Assembly: GCF_026109735.1 (NCBI RefSeq)
Contig: NZ_CP069620.1
Location: forward strand, 1,302,001-1,366,000
Source: Salinimicrobium tongyeongense
GTDB taxonomy: Bacteria > Bacteroidota > Bacteroidia > Flavobacteriales > Flavobacteriaceae
Reading direction: 5' to 3'
Length of the DNA: 64,000 bases
The stretch's first letter is position 1. Each line of letters starts with the position of its first letter. Positions 1-8,561 of this stretch are shown here, one piece after another. Made by a program: the position numbers and the translations under genes. The notes beneath the pieces are model-generated. The model worked only from the letters and a program-made list of their open reading frames with translations. It had not been told where the DNA came from and made no database searches.

Positions 1-982
1 AATGCGGCAGGATGGCCTATATCCCCGGCCTCCCTGATGCTTTGCACCAAAGGCAACTGCCCTAAAAACGGCACCTGCAAATCTTCGGCCAAAAGTTTAG
101 CTCCTTCCCTTCCAAAAATGTAATATTTGTTATCGGGTAATTCTTCCGGCGTGAAATAGGCCATATTCTCAATGATCCCCAAAACAGGAACGTTGATGGA
201 TTCCTGCTGAAACATTGCCACTCCTTTACGGGCATCGGCAAGAGCCACGTTTTGAGGCGTACTCACCACAACAGCGCCGGTTAAAGGTAATGATTGCATG
301 ATGGAAAGATGAATATCCCCGGTTCCCGGAGGCAGGTCTACCAGCAGGAAGTCGAGTTCCCCCAGGCTGCATCAAAGATCATCTGGTTCAAAGCTTTTGC
401 TGCCATGGGCCCCCTCCAGATTACCGCCTGATTTGGCTGAGTAAAGAATCCAATGGAGAGCAGCTTCACCCCGTGGTTTTCAATAGGTTTCATTTTAGAC
501 TTTCCGTCCACATTCACAGACAGTGGCTTTTCGGTTTGCACGTCGAACATCATGGGCATAGACGGCCCGTAAATATCGGCGTCAAGAAGACCCACTTTAA
601 ATCCCATTTTTGCGAGGTTTACGGCCAGGTTGGCTGTTACGGTAGATTTACCTACCCCGCCTTTTCCTGAAGCTACCGCCACCACATTCTTGATCCCGGG
701 AATAGATTTTCCCTTGATCTCCGTTTTTTCGGGTGCCTGAACCTTAATATTCACCTTCACCTTGGCCTTTTGGTGTACGTGTTCATGAATAGCCTTCATC
801 ACATCTACCTCTGCCCGCTTTTTTATGTGAAGCGCCGGAGTGCTAAGCAGCAGGTCTACCACCACCTCATCTCCAAAGGTCATAATGTTCTGAACCGCAC
901 CACTCTCTACCATATTTTTACCTTCCCCTGAAACAGAAATAGTTTCAAGGGCATTTAATATATCCTTACGATTAAGTTTCAT
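1..982 (-). CDS. mrp: Mrp/ApbC-family iron-sulfur carrier ATPase (partial, apparent frameshift)
   Basis: P-loop ATPase of the Mrp/NBP35 family, thought to bind and transfer Fe-S clusters in the cytoplasm. Residues 1-80 form the MIP18-like domain, and the deviant Walker A GKGGVGKS lies at about 106-113. The open frame breaks after the AAWG segment near codon 208. The next frame continues with ELDFLLVDLPPGTGDIH and runs without a stop to base 1, so a single base is missing in the C run at 359-363 (plus strand). About 330 codons are inside the window and the last few tens of residues lie beyond base 1. The identity is certain; I treat the frameshift as a probable sequencing error because the downstream frame is intact and well conserved. 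Confidence 0.9.
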
Positions 983-1030
983 GCTGTATTTCTTGTAATT
1001 TCTGAACCTTATGTAGATTCATTCTAAATG

Positions 1031-1061
1031 CAAATATAAGCTGAAAAGCTAAGATAACGAA
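1031..1061 (-). promoter_or_regulatory. Candidate mrp promoter with overlapping palindrome
   Basis: On the minus strand TATATTTG (1031-1038) matches the Bacteroidota -7 element TAnnTTTG, and TTCG (1058-1061) sits 19 bases upstream as a one-mismatch -33 element. The palindrome GATAAC-GAA-GTTATC at 1053-1067 overlaps the -33 and could be an operator. The match is seen in the sequence; its function is inferred. Confidence 0.5.
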
Positions 1062-1115
1062 GTTATCACCCATATTTAAGGATCAATAAAATCAATACAA
1101 AAATAGCTTAAATTT

Positions 1116-1445
1116 TTACTGAAGTTCTGCGGAAGGATCCCAGAAATACTTCTGAAAATCAACGATTTTGTCATTTACCACCTGTACGCCTTCAGCTTCG
1201 AGCATCTGCTCCATTACACGCGTACCCGGAAAATGGTGCTTCCCTGTAAGCAGGCCGTTTCTATTGACCACGCGGTGCGCCGGAATACCTTCCGTTTTTG
1301 AAGCATTGTTCATGGCCCAACCCACCATTCGCGCACTGCCTTTTGTTCCCAAAAAAGCCGCAATGGCACCATAGCTGGTCACCCGCCCTTCAGGGATAAG
1401 TTTTACCACTTCATAAACCTTTTCAAAAAAAGAAATTTCAGCCAT
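1116..1445 (-). CDS. Alkyltransferase-like (ATL) DNA-binding protein, MGMT family
   Basis: A 109-residue protein covering only the C-terminal DNA-binding part of O6-methylguanine methyltransferases. The usual active-site PCHR is PAHR here (residues 55-58), so alanine replaces the alkyl-accepting cysteine. Proteins of this kind (Atl1/YbaZ type) bind O6-alkylguanine lesions and pass them to nucleotide excision repair instead of removing the alkyl group. The helix-turn-helix segment GRVTSYGAIAAFLG and the conserved HRVVNRNG loop are present. The ATG overlaps by one base the stop of the LysE-family gene, so the two are probably co-transcribed. The family is certain; the repair role is inferred from the cysteine loss. 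Confidence 0.88.
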   Translation of the reverse strand: MAEISFFEKVYEVVKLIPEGRVTSYGAIAAFLGTKGSARMVGWAMNNASKTEGIPAHRVVNRNGLLTGKHHFPGTRVMEQMLEAEGVQVVNDKIVDFQKYFWDPSAELQ

Positions 1446-2068
1446 TACTGCATATAGATCCTAATGAAGGTGATGATCAGCAAGACCAGCATAAGCGCCG
1501 CCATGAAGTAGTTGGAATACTTTACAAAGAAAGTGCCCTCAGCCTCAATTTTTGTAAAAAACAGGGCGTAGAAGTAAAGCGTTGTAAAAGTTCCCATAGA
1601 AGCCGCCAGCACAAAAGCCGAATTGTTAAGCGGATGGTATTCAAAATCCCCATTTACGTTGAGCGCAGCAGCAAGTGCCACAAAAAACGGAATGGGAAAA
1701 ATATTAAGCGCCCCAATCATCATTCCCTTGAGCACACTTTTTATTCCCGAAGTGGGGTTTACCTCTACCTCCTTCTTCTTTCGCTGTGCCATAACCAGAA
1801 AGTAGAACATCATGATCAAAAAGATCACCAGCCCGGCACGCAAAAGCACGTTGTTGATATAAGCGTTATCAAAGATATAGCGAGCCAGCATTACCGCAAT
1901 GGTAGCCTGCAACAGCACGATCAAAGATGCGCCAATGGCCATATAGATGCCGTTCTTTTTACCTCTTTTTACACAGGTTTTGGCAACACTCATATTCACA
2001 AGCCCGGGGGGCACTACCCCCAACAAAGCCGCGAAATAGGTAATAAGGAAAATTTTAGTTTCCTCCAA
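1445..2068 (-). CDS. LysE/RhtB-family exporter
   Basis: A 207-residue inner-membrane protein with about six hydrophobic segments. It carries the LysE-family N-terminal signature region (LLGVVPPGLVNMSVAK, about residues 15-30), whose PPG motif is typical of amino-acid exporters. A basic cytoplasmic loop (AQRKKKEVEV) separates the two halves. Its substrate cannot be read from the sequence; family members export amino acids such as lysine, threonine or homoserine. It lies between trmB (6 bases upstream) and the ATL gene, which it overlaps by one base, so a trmB-lysE-atl transcript is likely. Confidence 0.85.
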   Translation of the reverse strand: MEETKIFLITYFAALLGVVPPGLVNMSVAKTCVKRGKKNGIYMAIGASLIVLLQATIAVMLARYIFDNAYINNVLLRAGLVIFLIMMFYFLVMAQRKKKEVEVNPTSGIKSVLKGMMIGALNIFPIPFFVALAAALNVNGDFEYHPLNNSAFVLAASMGTFTTLYFYALFFTKIEAEGTFFVKYSNYFMAALMLVLLIITFIRIYMQ

Positions 2069-2074
2069 CAGTAG

Positions 2075-2749
2075 CTATTTTATCCTAAACTGAACGTAAG
2101 TTATGGGTTTTCCCTGCTCAAGATACTGTTTTTCATAAAAAGTCTGAATACCAGTAACTTCTTTTGGAGAATATTCGTTCTTGTACACGTTGTGATTGGC
2201 CTGTACCACCTCATGGCCTTCGCCGTGGAGCAGGCCAAGTGTATAGCCGTGCATAAATTCACTATCGGTTTTGAGGTTTACCAGGCCCTGCGGTTTCAGG
2301 ATCTTTTTATATCGCTGAAGAAATTCCGAATTGGTCATTCGGTGTTTGGTGCGTTTGTACTTTATCTGCGGATCGGGGAAGGTAATCCAGATTTCATCCA
2401 CTTCATTTTCTCCAAACAACAAATCGATAAGCTCAATCTGGCTTCTCAAAAATGCCACATTCTGAAGTCCTTCTTCCAGGGCTGTCTTGGCTCCCCGCCA
2501 AAAACGCGCCCCTTTAATATCAATCCCGATAAAGTTTTTCTCGGGATAAGCTTTGGCAAGGGCCACGCTGTATTCCCCTTTTCCGCAGCCCAGTTCGAGC
2601 ACAATTGGCTTATCGTTTTTGAAGAAGTCACTGCCCCATTTCCCTTTCAGGCCAAACTGCCCGTCTACAACTTCTTCCCGGCCTGGCTGCACCACATTAG
2701 AAAAAGTTTCATTTTCTCTAAACCGCTTTAATTTATTCTTACTTCCCAC
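2075..2749 (-). CDS. trmB: tRNA (guanine-N7-)-methyltransferase
   Basis: SAM-dependent enzyme that makes m7G46 in the tRNA variable loop. The SAM-binding motif LELGCGKGEYS and the family signature ITFPDPQIKYKRTKHR are both present. I choose the GTG at 2749 (protein starting GSKNKLKRFREN after the initiator, 224 residues), because the family conventionally starts here. The upstream ATG at 2851 would add 34 unconserved residues and overlap the divergent glycosyltransferase gene. With the GTG start, the divergent intergenic region is 67 bases. The gene heads the cluster with the LysE exporter and ATL gene. Confidence 0.93.
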   Translation of the reverse strand: MGSKNKLKRFRENETFSNVVQPGREEVVDGQFGLKGKWGSDFFKNDKPIVLELGCGKGEYSVALAKAYPEKNFIGIDIKGARFWRGAKTALEEGLQNVAFLRSQIELIDLLFGENEVDEIWITFPDPQIKYKRTKHRMTNSEFLQRYKKILKPQGLVNLKTDSEFMHGYTLGLLHGEGHEVVQANHNVYKNEYSPKEVTGIQTFYEKQYLEQGKPITYVQFRIK

Positions 2750-2816
2750 CTGAAAATTTAATATTTTGGTAAAATTAAACAAAATCCTCCACAGGCTTTT
2801 CCAATAAAATTGTTTT

Positions 2817-3875
2817 ATGCAAAGTAGAAGGATCCTGGTTGCGCCAATCAACTGGGGCTTAGGTCATGCCACCCGCTGTATTCTTATCATAAAAAAGCTT
2901 GAGGAACAGGGTTTTACCCCTATTTTAGCATCCGACGGTGCTGCGCTCACCCTTCTTAAAAAGGAGTTTCCACATTTGCAGGCATTTGGATTACCCTCTT
3001 ATAATATCACCTACACCAAAAAGGGAAGCCTTTTAAAATTGAAGCTGCTTTTTGACAGTCCGCACATTTTAAGAAACATCAGAAAGGAAAAGCAGGCAAC
3101 ACAGCTGCTGGTTGAAAAATTAAATTTACACGGAATAATTTCCGATAACCGGTTTGGTGTGCGCCACCCACATGTACCCAGTGTTTACATCACCCACCAG
3201 CTCAACGTGCTCTCGGGCAACACCACATTTTTAAGCAGCCGGCTTCACCGGAAGTACATCAAAAAATACGACCAGTACTGGGTTCCCGATGCCCCCGGAA
3301 AATTAAACCTAAGCGGGGTTTTAGGACATTCAAAAATGGCATTTCCAGAAGTAAATTATTTAGGGGTCATTAGCAGGTTTAAAAAAGAAGATTTACCACG
3401 GAAATATGACTATACGGTACTGCTCTCGGGACCGGAACCACAGAGAAGTATCCTGGAAGAAATTCTCCTGAAGGAATTGAGTAAATCTTCCGGAAGGATT
3501 TTGTTTGTAAGGGGCGTGGTAGATGAAAAAGCTCCCCGCCTCAACACACCATACCTCAGCATTAAAAATTACCTTTTTGGAAAGGAACTGGAACAGGCAT
3601 TGAACAGCAGCGAAGTGGTGATAGCAAGGTCTGGGTACACCACACTTATGGATCTTGCCAGGCTTGAAAAAAGGGCTTTTTTCATTCCCACACCCGGACA
3701 GTTTGAACAGGAATATTTAGCCGGAAGGATGCAAAAACTGGGCTTTGCCCCAACCTGTATGCAAGAAGATTTTAGCCTTGCCAAGTTGCATCAGGTGAAA
3801 CATTACTCCGGATTAAAGGATCTACAGTTCGTTTGTGATTTCTCAAAGCTTTTTGGCCTTTTTAAGGGTGAATGA
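2817..3875 (+). CDS. MurG/GT28-like glycosyltransferase
   Basis: A 352-residue GT-B fold protein. The N-terminus has the NWGLGHATR motif (about 12-20), equivalent to the glycine-rich GxGHxxR loop of MurG-type enzymes. The C-terminal half has VIARSGYTTLMDL, matching the nucleotide-sugar-binding segment. No signal peptide or membrane span is visible, so it is probably a peripheral cytoplasmic enzyme using a UDP-sugar. Acceptor unknown. It is not MurG itself: it lacks the usual operon context (murC/murD/ftsW) and the sequence is divergent. It overlaps the convergent histidine kinase by 33 bases. Confidence 0.75.
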   Translation: MQSRRILVAPINWGLGHATRCILIIKKLEEQGFTPILASDGAALTLLKKEFPHLQAFGLPSYNITYTKKGSLLKLKLLFDSPHILRNIRKEKQATQLLVEKLNLHGIISDNRFGVRHPHVPSVYITHQLNVLSGNTTFLSSRLHRKYIKKYDQYWVPDAPGKLNLSGVLGHSKMAFPEVNYLGVISRFKKEDLPRKYDYTVLLSGPEPQRSILEEILLKELSKSSGRILFVRGVVDEKAPRLNTPYLSIKNYLFGKELEQALNSSEVVIARSGYTTLMDLARLEKRAFFIPTPGQFEQEYLAGRMQKLGFAPTCMQEDFSLAKLHQVKHYSGLKDLQFVCDFSKLFGLFKGE

Positions 3876-4889
3876 AAATTCACTTCCCATGCCGTAGGTG
3901 CTTTCTACAAAAATCCTCTCTTTGTGGGCTTCGAGCAGGTGCTTTACTATAGCCAGGCCAAGCCCAGAACCGCCTTCCTTGCGGGAACCGCTCTTATCTA
4001 CCCTGTAAAAGCGCTCAAACAACCTCGGAATATGCTCTTTTTGGATCCCCTCCCCGTTATCGCTAACCCTAATAATGATCTTCTTTTTGGAATGGTCTTC
4101 AATGGCAACTTCGGTGGTGCCATCGTTTTTTCCGTATTTTATGGAATTTACAATGAGGTTGGTCACCACCTGCTGTATCCTCTCCTTATCTGCCTTTACC
4201 CAAACAGGTGCATAGGGAGTTTCAAAGCTTAGGGTAATATTCTTCTTTGCGGCCTTCATCTCCAGGAGGTCAAATACATTCTGAACCACTTCCACGATGT
4301 CAAAAACTTCAGGTTTAAGCCTAAGCTCCCCTGTTTCCAGTTTGGTGATCATATCGAGGTCCTGAACTATGTAAACCAGCCGCTCCACCCCTTTGGCTGC
4401 CCTTGAAAGGTATTGTTTGCGCACGGTCTTGTCTTTCATGGCCCCGGCTAAGAGCGTTTCTATATATCCCTGCACAGTGAAAAGTGGCGTTTTGAGTTCA
4501 TGCGAGATATTGCCCATAAATTCCTTGCGGTAAGAATCCCGCACTTTAAGGGCTTCTATCTCCAGCTTTTTACCTTCAGCAAATTTTTGAACTTCCTGGG
4601 AGAGCGTGGTCATATCGGTAGTGACCTGCTCGGGGTTGAGAGGAGTGGAACTCAACATGCTCACATTCTCGTATATCTTCTTTATTTTTTTATAAATAAA
4701 GAATTCAACCCTGTACTGGATGATGAAAAATGCAAAAATGAAACAGGAAATACCGTATAGCAGCAGTGCCCATTCTGAATAAGCATTGTGGATAATTAGA
4801 AATACAGCCGATATTCCCGTAAGGAAGAGCGACACATAAATTGAGGTCTTTATTGCAAATTTATATGAGCGCCTAAAGCCTTTAGCCAT
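3843..4889 (-). CDS. PhoR-like sensor histidine kinase
   Basis: A 348-residue membrane kinase. Two hydrophobic segments at about 13-34 and 40-60 with almost no periplasmic loop between them suggest it does not sense a large extracytoplasmic ligand. The HisKA domain has NISHELKTPL with the phosphorylated His at 130, followed by the N box (NLIVNSIKYG), DNGEGI and GGSGLGLAI of the ATPase domain. Its ATG overlaps the regulator stop as TAATG, so translation is coupled. PhoB-type partner, neighbouring receptor genes and 11-bp direct repeats suggest a phosphate-type role, but no phosphate transport gene lies in the window, so the signal remains inferred. Confidence 0.88.
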   Translation of the reverse strand: MAKGFRRSYKFAIKTSIYVSLFLTGISAVFLIIHNAYSEWALLLYGISCFIFAFFIIQYRVEFFIYKKIKKIYENVSMLSSTPLNPEQVTTDMTTLSQEVQKFAEGKKLEIEALKVRDSYRKEFMGNISHELKTPLFTVQGYIETLLAGAMKDKTVRKQYLSRAAKGVERLVYIVQDLDMITKLETGELRLKPEVFDIVEVVQNVFDLLEMKAAKKNITLSFETPYAPVWVKADKERIQQVVTNLIVNSIKYGKNDGTTEVAIEDHSKKKIIIRVSDNGEGIQKEHIPRLFERFYRVDKSGSRKEGGSGLGLAIVKHLLEAHKERIFVESTYGMGSEFSFTLKKAKKL

Positions 4890-5578
4890 TATTCCACAAA
4901 CTTATAACCTACACCTTTAATGGTTTGTATACTCCCATCGCCAATTTTTTCCCTGAGTTTCCTGATGTGCACATCTATGGTGCGGCCGCCAACCACCACT
5001 TCATTGCCCCAAACCCGCTCAAGGATCTCGTCTCGCTGAAAAACCCGCCCCGGTTGGGATGCCAGTAAATATAGCAGCTCAAATTCCTTTCTTGGCAACA
5101 TCACCTCTTCTCCACCTTTAACGACCTTGTATTCTTCCCTGTTGATCTCCAAATTCCCGGTGCTTATGATCTCGGGTTTTCCTCCGGTTTCCCCGCTGTT
5201 GAACCTGCGCAGCAAAGCTTTCACCTTGCTAATAAGCACTTTTGGCTTTATGGGTTTGGTGATATAGTCATCTGCGCCGGCATCAAACCCGGCCATTTGA
5301 GAGTAATCTTCCCCGCGGGCGGTAAGGAATGTGATCATGCTGTTGCTTAGCTCGGGTTCCTTCCGCATTTGAATACAGGTCTCAATGCCATCCATCTCGG
5401 GCATCATTACATCTAAAATAATGAGATGAGGATGATGTTCCCTGGCAACCTTTAGTGCCTGCCTGCCATTTTCTGCAGTTACCACGCGGTAACCTTCAGC
5501 AGCCAGATTATACCTTATAATCTCAATGATATCGGGTTCATCATCGACCAAAAGAATACAAATTTCATTTTTTTTCAT
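4889..5578 (-). CDS. OmpR/PhoB-family response regulator
   Basis: A 229-residue two-domain regulator. The receiver domain has the acidic pair VDDE (11-14), the phospho-acceptor Asp56 in LIILDVMMPEMDG and the conserved Lys in DDYITKPIKP. The C-terminal winged helix (about 130-229) ends with GGRTIDVHIRKLREKIG and IKGVGYKF, the recognition-helix and wing pattern of PhoB/OmpR proteins. It is the first gene of a two-gene operon with the kinase and is transcribed away from the TonB receptor gene. It probably binds the 11-bp-spaced TAAC repeats in the shared upstream region, which would autoregulate it and control the receptor. Confidence 0.92.
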   Translation of the reverse strand: MKKNEICILLVDDEPDIIEIIRYNLAAEGYRVVTAENGRQALKVAREHHPHLIILDVMMPEMDGIETCIQMRKEPELSNSMITFLTARGEDYSQMAGFDAGADDYITKPIKPKVLISKVKALLRRFNSGETGGKPEIISTGNLEINREEYKVVKGGEEVMLPRKEFELLYLLASQPGRVFQRDEILERVWGNEVVVGGRTIDVHIRKLREKIGDGSIQTIKGVGYKFVE

Positions 5579-5646
5579 GGGTGTGGTTGATTTACCCTGT
5601 AAAAGTAAAGATAATAATTATGTCGCCTTTCACCACCAATCATTGA

Positions 5647-5690
5647 TAACCTTCTGTTAACCTTAAATTTAATCAGGCGTAACTTTAAGT
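5647..5690. promoter_or_regulatory. Candidate PhoB-type operator: 11-bp direct repeats
   Basis: Four consecutive 11-base units run from 5647: TAACCTTCTGT, TAACCTTAAAT, TTAATCAGGCG and TAACTTTAAGT. Units 1, 2 and 4 start with TAAC and share a CTT core; unit 3 is degenerate. Eleven-base spacing with TTAAC-like cores is the layout known for PhoB/PhoP operators. The site lies between the divergent regulator and TonB receptor genes. The repeat is seen directly; binding is inferred. Confidence 0.5.
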
Positions 5691-5766
5691 TGATCTATTG
5701 GTAATTTTCAGCTAACGCCACAGTTACATTGAGGAGTTTTCTTTGCGGCAGAGAAAATTGACAAAA

Positions 5767-8532
5767 ATGAGACTTCTTTTGATTACTGCCGCAGTACTTC
5801 TTTCCTTCACAGGATTGCTGGCACAGGAAAACCACCCCACCGGAAGCATTGCCGGAAAATTGACCGATAAAGAAATGCAGGGCGAGCCCCTGCCATTTGC
5901 CAATGTGCTGGTGAAAGGCACAGGTACAGGCGCCACCACGAATGTGAACGGACTCTTTGAAATCGAAAACCTGGAACCCGGAAATTACACCATTGCCTTC
6001 AGCTTTATTGGATACGAACAGCTTGAGGTCTCCAATGTTAAAGTCGAATCGGGTAAAGTAACAGAGATAAACACCGAACTTGGGACCACTGCCTCTTCCC
6101 TTGATGAAGTTGTTATCTCTACGGTCTCAAGAGCCGATTCTGAGGTGGCATTGCTTTTAGAGCAGAAGAATGCCATTGCGATAAAACAGGCCATAGGCTC
6201 TGAAGAACTTGACAGGAAAGGGATCAATACCGTAGAACAGGGACTTTCAAAGATTTCGGGGATCAGTATGGCAGAAGACCGCGGGATTTTTGTGAGAGGC
6301 CTCGATGACCGCTACAACTTCCTGATGATGAACGGACTTCCCGTGGCATCATCTGACCCCGATTTCAAGATTATTCCCCTCAGCTATATCGCCACGAATA
6401 TTGTGAGCTACATTGATGTTTACAAGACCTTCAGCCCTTCGCTCTATCAGGATTTTGCGGGCGCAACCTTTAATGTCAATACCATTACGGCACCTTCAAA
6501 GCCTGTTACCACCCTGAACATTGGCGTAAACTACAACACCAACGCCACCTTTGAAGATTACCGTATGGATAAAAGCAGTGAACTCGAATATCTGGGTTAT
6601 ACCGGCAGCAGCAGGAAATTGCCCTCTTCAGCTTCACAATCTTCCAGCCCCTTTTCCACTTCCTGGACTCCCGAGACAATAACTGCCCCGCTGGCAACTA
6701 CTTTTGGGATCACGCACGGGCAAAGGCTGCTGAGTGACAACGAACAAACCCTGGGCCTTTACCTGGGGGTGAACTACCGCAATTCTTACGAAAAGAACAA
6801 GGGGGTAGAACGCACATTAAATTCTGAAGGCACCGCAGGCCAGGATTTTACCACCACAACCTACAATTTCTCCACCCGAAAATCGGCTTTACTGGCACTG
6901 GATTACCACAGCTTTGATAAACTGAAATTGAACTTCAATACCATCTATCTTCAGAATACTTCCAATTTTATAAGGGAAGCCTATGGAAGGAATGACGGAT
7001 TTACCCAGCTTAACAACAAAGATTTCTTTATCCGCGATATTCGGTACACACAAAATGACATGCTCACTTTCCAGCTCCTGGGAGATCTGGAATGGGACAA
7101 CAAAAAACATCAACTGCATTTTGGCGGCTCTGCAGGCCTGGGCAACAACAATATCCCCGACCGCAGGCTGCTGCGCGCAGCAGGAACCGGCGAAGATGCC
7201 GAGTATATTACCACAAACGGCATCAACCCCTTCAGGTTTTACCAGGAACTGGAAAATGTTAGTTACAATTCACGCCTGGAGTACGAGTTGGGAATTCAGA
7301 GAAAAGAAGACAACACCTTCTCCACAAGGATCAAGGCAGGCCATAATTTCGACGGAATAAATTACGACTTTTTCACCCGCACCATCACGGCTCAGGTAAA
7401 TTCGGCTGACCTGCCAAACCTTAACACCAATGACCCTGAAGCTTTCTTTCAACAAGGTTTTGCCGAAGGATTCCTTCAGTATTCGGGAAACTTTAGCCCC
7501 ACTTCACCTGACATTCAGGTAGATCAATTTATACATGCAGGATATTTCATCTTTTTGAAAGAATGGGACGACATTTTACTTGATATAGGCGTGCGGGCAG
7601 AATATGCACCCGGGGAGATCATTTATAAAAAGCCTCTCGACACAAAATTCAGCAGGATTATTTATAAACCATTCGATCTTAGCCCTTCGCTTAACCTGAA
7701 GTACAACCTAAACGCAACCTCCAACCTAAGGCTGGCTTCGTCTGTCACCACTACCCGCCCAAGAATGAGGGAGATCCTGCCAAGCGTTTACCAGGATGGC
7801 GACGGCAACCAGGTAATTGGAAACCCCGATCTTTTAAATTCCCGCAATTACAACCTTGACCTCAAATACGAGCTTTTCCCTACCAGCCAAGAAGTATTCG
7901 CCATTACCGTTTTTGCCAAGTACCTTGACGATCCCATTGAGCGGCTGGCCCGGGCAACATCGGTAGGCTACAGGACCTATTTTGACAACTTTGATGAAGC
8001 TGTTCTCTACGGAATAGAGGCCGAAGCGAGGTTCAAGGCAGGAAGCCTCTTCAAAAATGCCATTTTTGACAGGTTATCTGTAGGCTTTAACGGAATTCTG
8101 ATGGACTCTAAAGCAACTGCCGAAGAAAGCAATCCGCGTTTCGCAGCAGTGACCCATAAAAATCGAAAGTTACAGGGAGCTTCAAACTGGGGGATCAACG
8201 CCGATCTGCTTTACCAGATTTTTAAACAGGGCAACACAGAGTCTTCCCTAAACCTTATTTACAACAGCTTCGGAAAAAGAATTTATGCCGTAGGAGTTGA
8301 AGGAGCCGATGAGATTTACGAAAAACCAATAAATCAGTTCGACCTGGTATGGGCCACGCAATTCAACAAAAACTGGGGGCTCAAATTAACTGCGAGAAAT
8401 CTGCTCCATGAAGAAACAAAGTTCTTTCAGGATCCAACCCGTGAGATAAGATTTCCGGAGAAATTCAGCAACACCATAGAATCATTTGATACCGGCACCA
8501 CATACGGGGCCTCACTAACCTATAAATTTTAA
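5767..8532 (+). CDS. TonB-dependent outer-membrane receptor (putative Pho-type)
   Basis: A 921-residue outer-membrane transporter. I choose the ATG at 5767 because it gives a clean signal peptide (LLLITAAVLLSFTGLLAQ); an in-frame TTG at 5743 would add eight residues in front. A carboxypeptidase-regulatory-like domain (about 20-110, with NVLVKGTGTGATTNVNG) precedes the plug, where FVRGLDDRYN and the following strands match the receptor plug. The rest is beta-barrel ending in an aromatic residue (YKF). It needs TonB energy to import a substrate not visible from sequence. It is divergent from phoB/phoR-like genes and followed after 29 bases by a beta-helix lipoprotein, a plausible surface-binding partner in place of a SusD protein. 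Confidence 0.88.
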   Translation: MRLLLITAAVLLSFTGLLAQENHPTGSIAGKLTDKEMQGEPLPFANVLVKGTGTGATTNVNGLFEIENLEPGNYTIAFSFIGYEQLEVSNVKVESGKVTEINTELGTTASSLDEVVISTVSRADSEVALLLEQKNAIAIKQAIGSEELDRKGINTVEQGLSKISGISMAEDRGIFVRGLDDRYNFLMMNGLPVASSDPDFKIIPLSYIATNIVSYIDVYKTFSPSLYQDFAGATFNVNTITAPSKPVTTLNIGVNYNTNATFEDYRMDKSSELEYLGYTGSSRKLPSSASQSSSPFSTSWTPETITAPLATTFGITHGQRLLSDNEQTLGLYLGVNYRNSYEKNKGVERTLNSEGTAGQDFTTTTYNFSTRKSALLALDYHSFDKLKLNFNTIYLQNTSNFIREAYGRNDGFTQLNNKDFFIRDIRYTQNDMLTFQLLGDLEWDNKKHQLHFGGSAGLGNNNIPDRRLLRAAGTGEDAEYITTNGINPFRFYQELENVSYNSRLEYELGIQRKEDNTFSTRIKAGHNFDGINYDFFTRTITAQVNSADLPNLNTNDPEAFFQQGFAEGFLQYSGNFSPTSPDIQVDQFIHAGYFIFLKEWDDILLDIGVRAEYAPGEIIYKKPLDTKFSRIIYKPFDLSPSLNLKYNLNATSNLRLASSVTTTRPRMREILPSVYQDGDGNQVIGNPDLLNSRNYNLDLKYELFPTSQEVFAITVFAKYLDDPIERLARATSVGYRTYFDNFDEAVLYGIEAEARFKAGSLFKNAIFDRLSVGFNGILMDSKATAEESNPRFAAVTHKNRKLQGASNWGINADLLYQIFKQGNTESSLNLIYNSFGKRIYAVGVEGADEIYEKPINQFDLVWATQFNKNWGLKLTARNLLHEETKFFQDPTREIRFPEKFSNTIESFDTGTTYGASLTYKF
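8051..8069. repeat. Dispersed palindrome TCAAAAATGNCATTTTTGA (intragenic copy)
   Basis: A perfect 19-base palindrome inside the TonB receptor reading frame, coding for part of LFKNAIFDRL. The same core recurs in other genes and in terminator-like intergenic hairpins of this window. Confidence 0.7.
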
Positions 8533-8561
8533 TCTTAAATATTCAACTAAATCAGTAAAAA

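Noticed and set aside
2750-2851. N-terminal extension of TrmB to 258 residues
   Set aside because: Unconserved and overlaps the divergent gene, and a GTG at 2749 gives the expected start.
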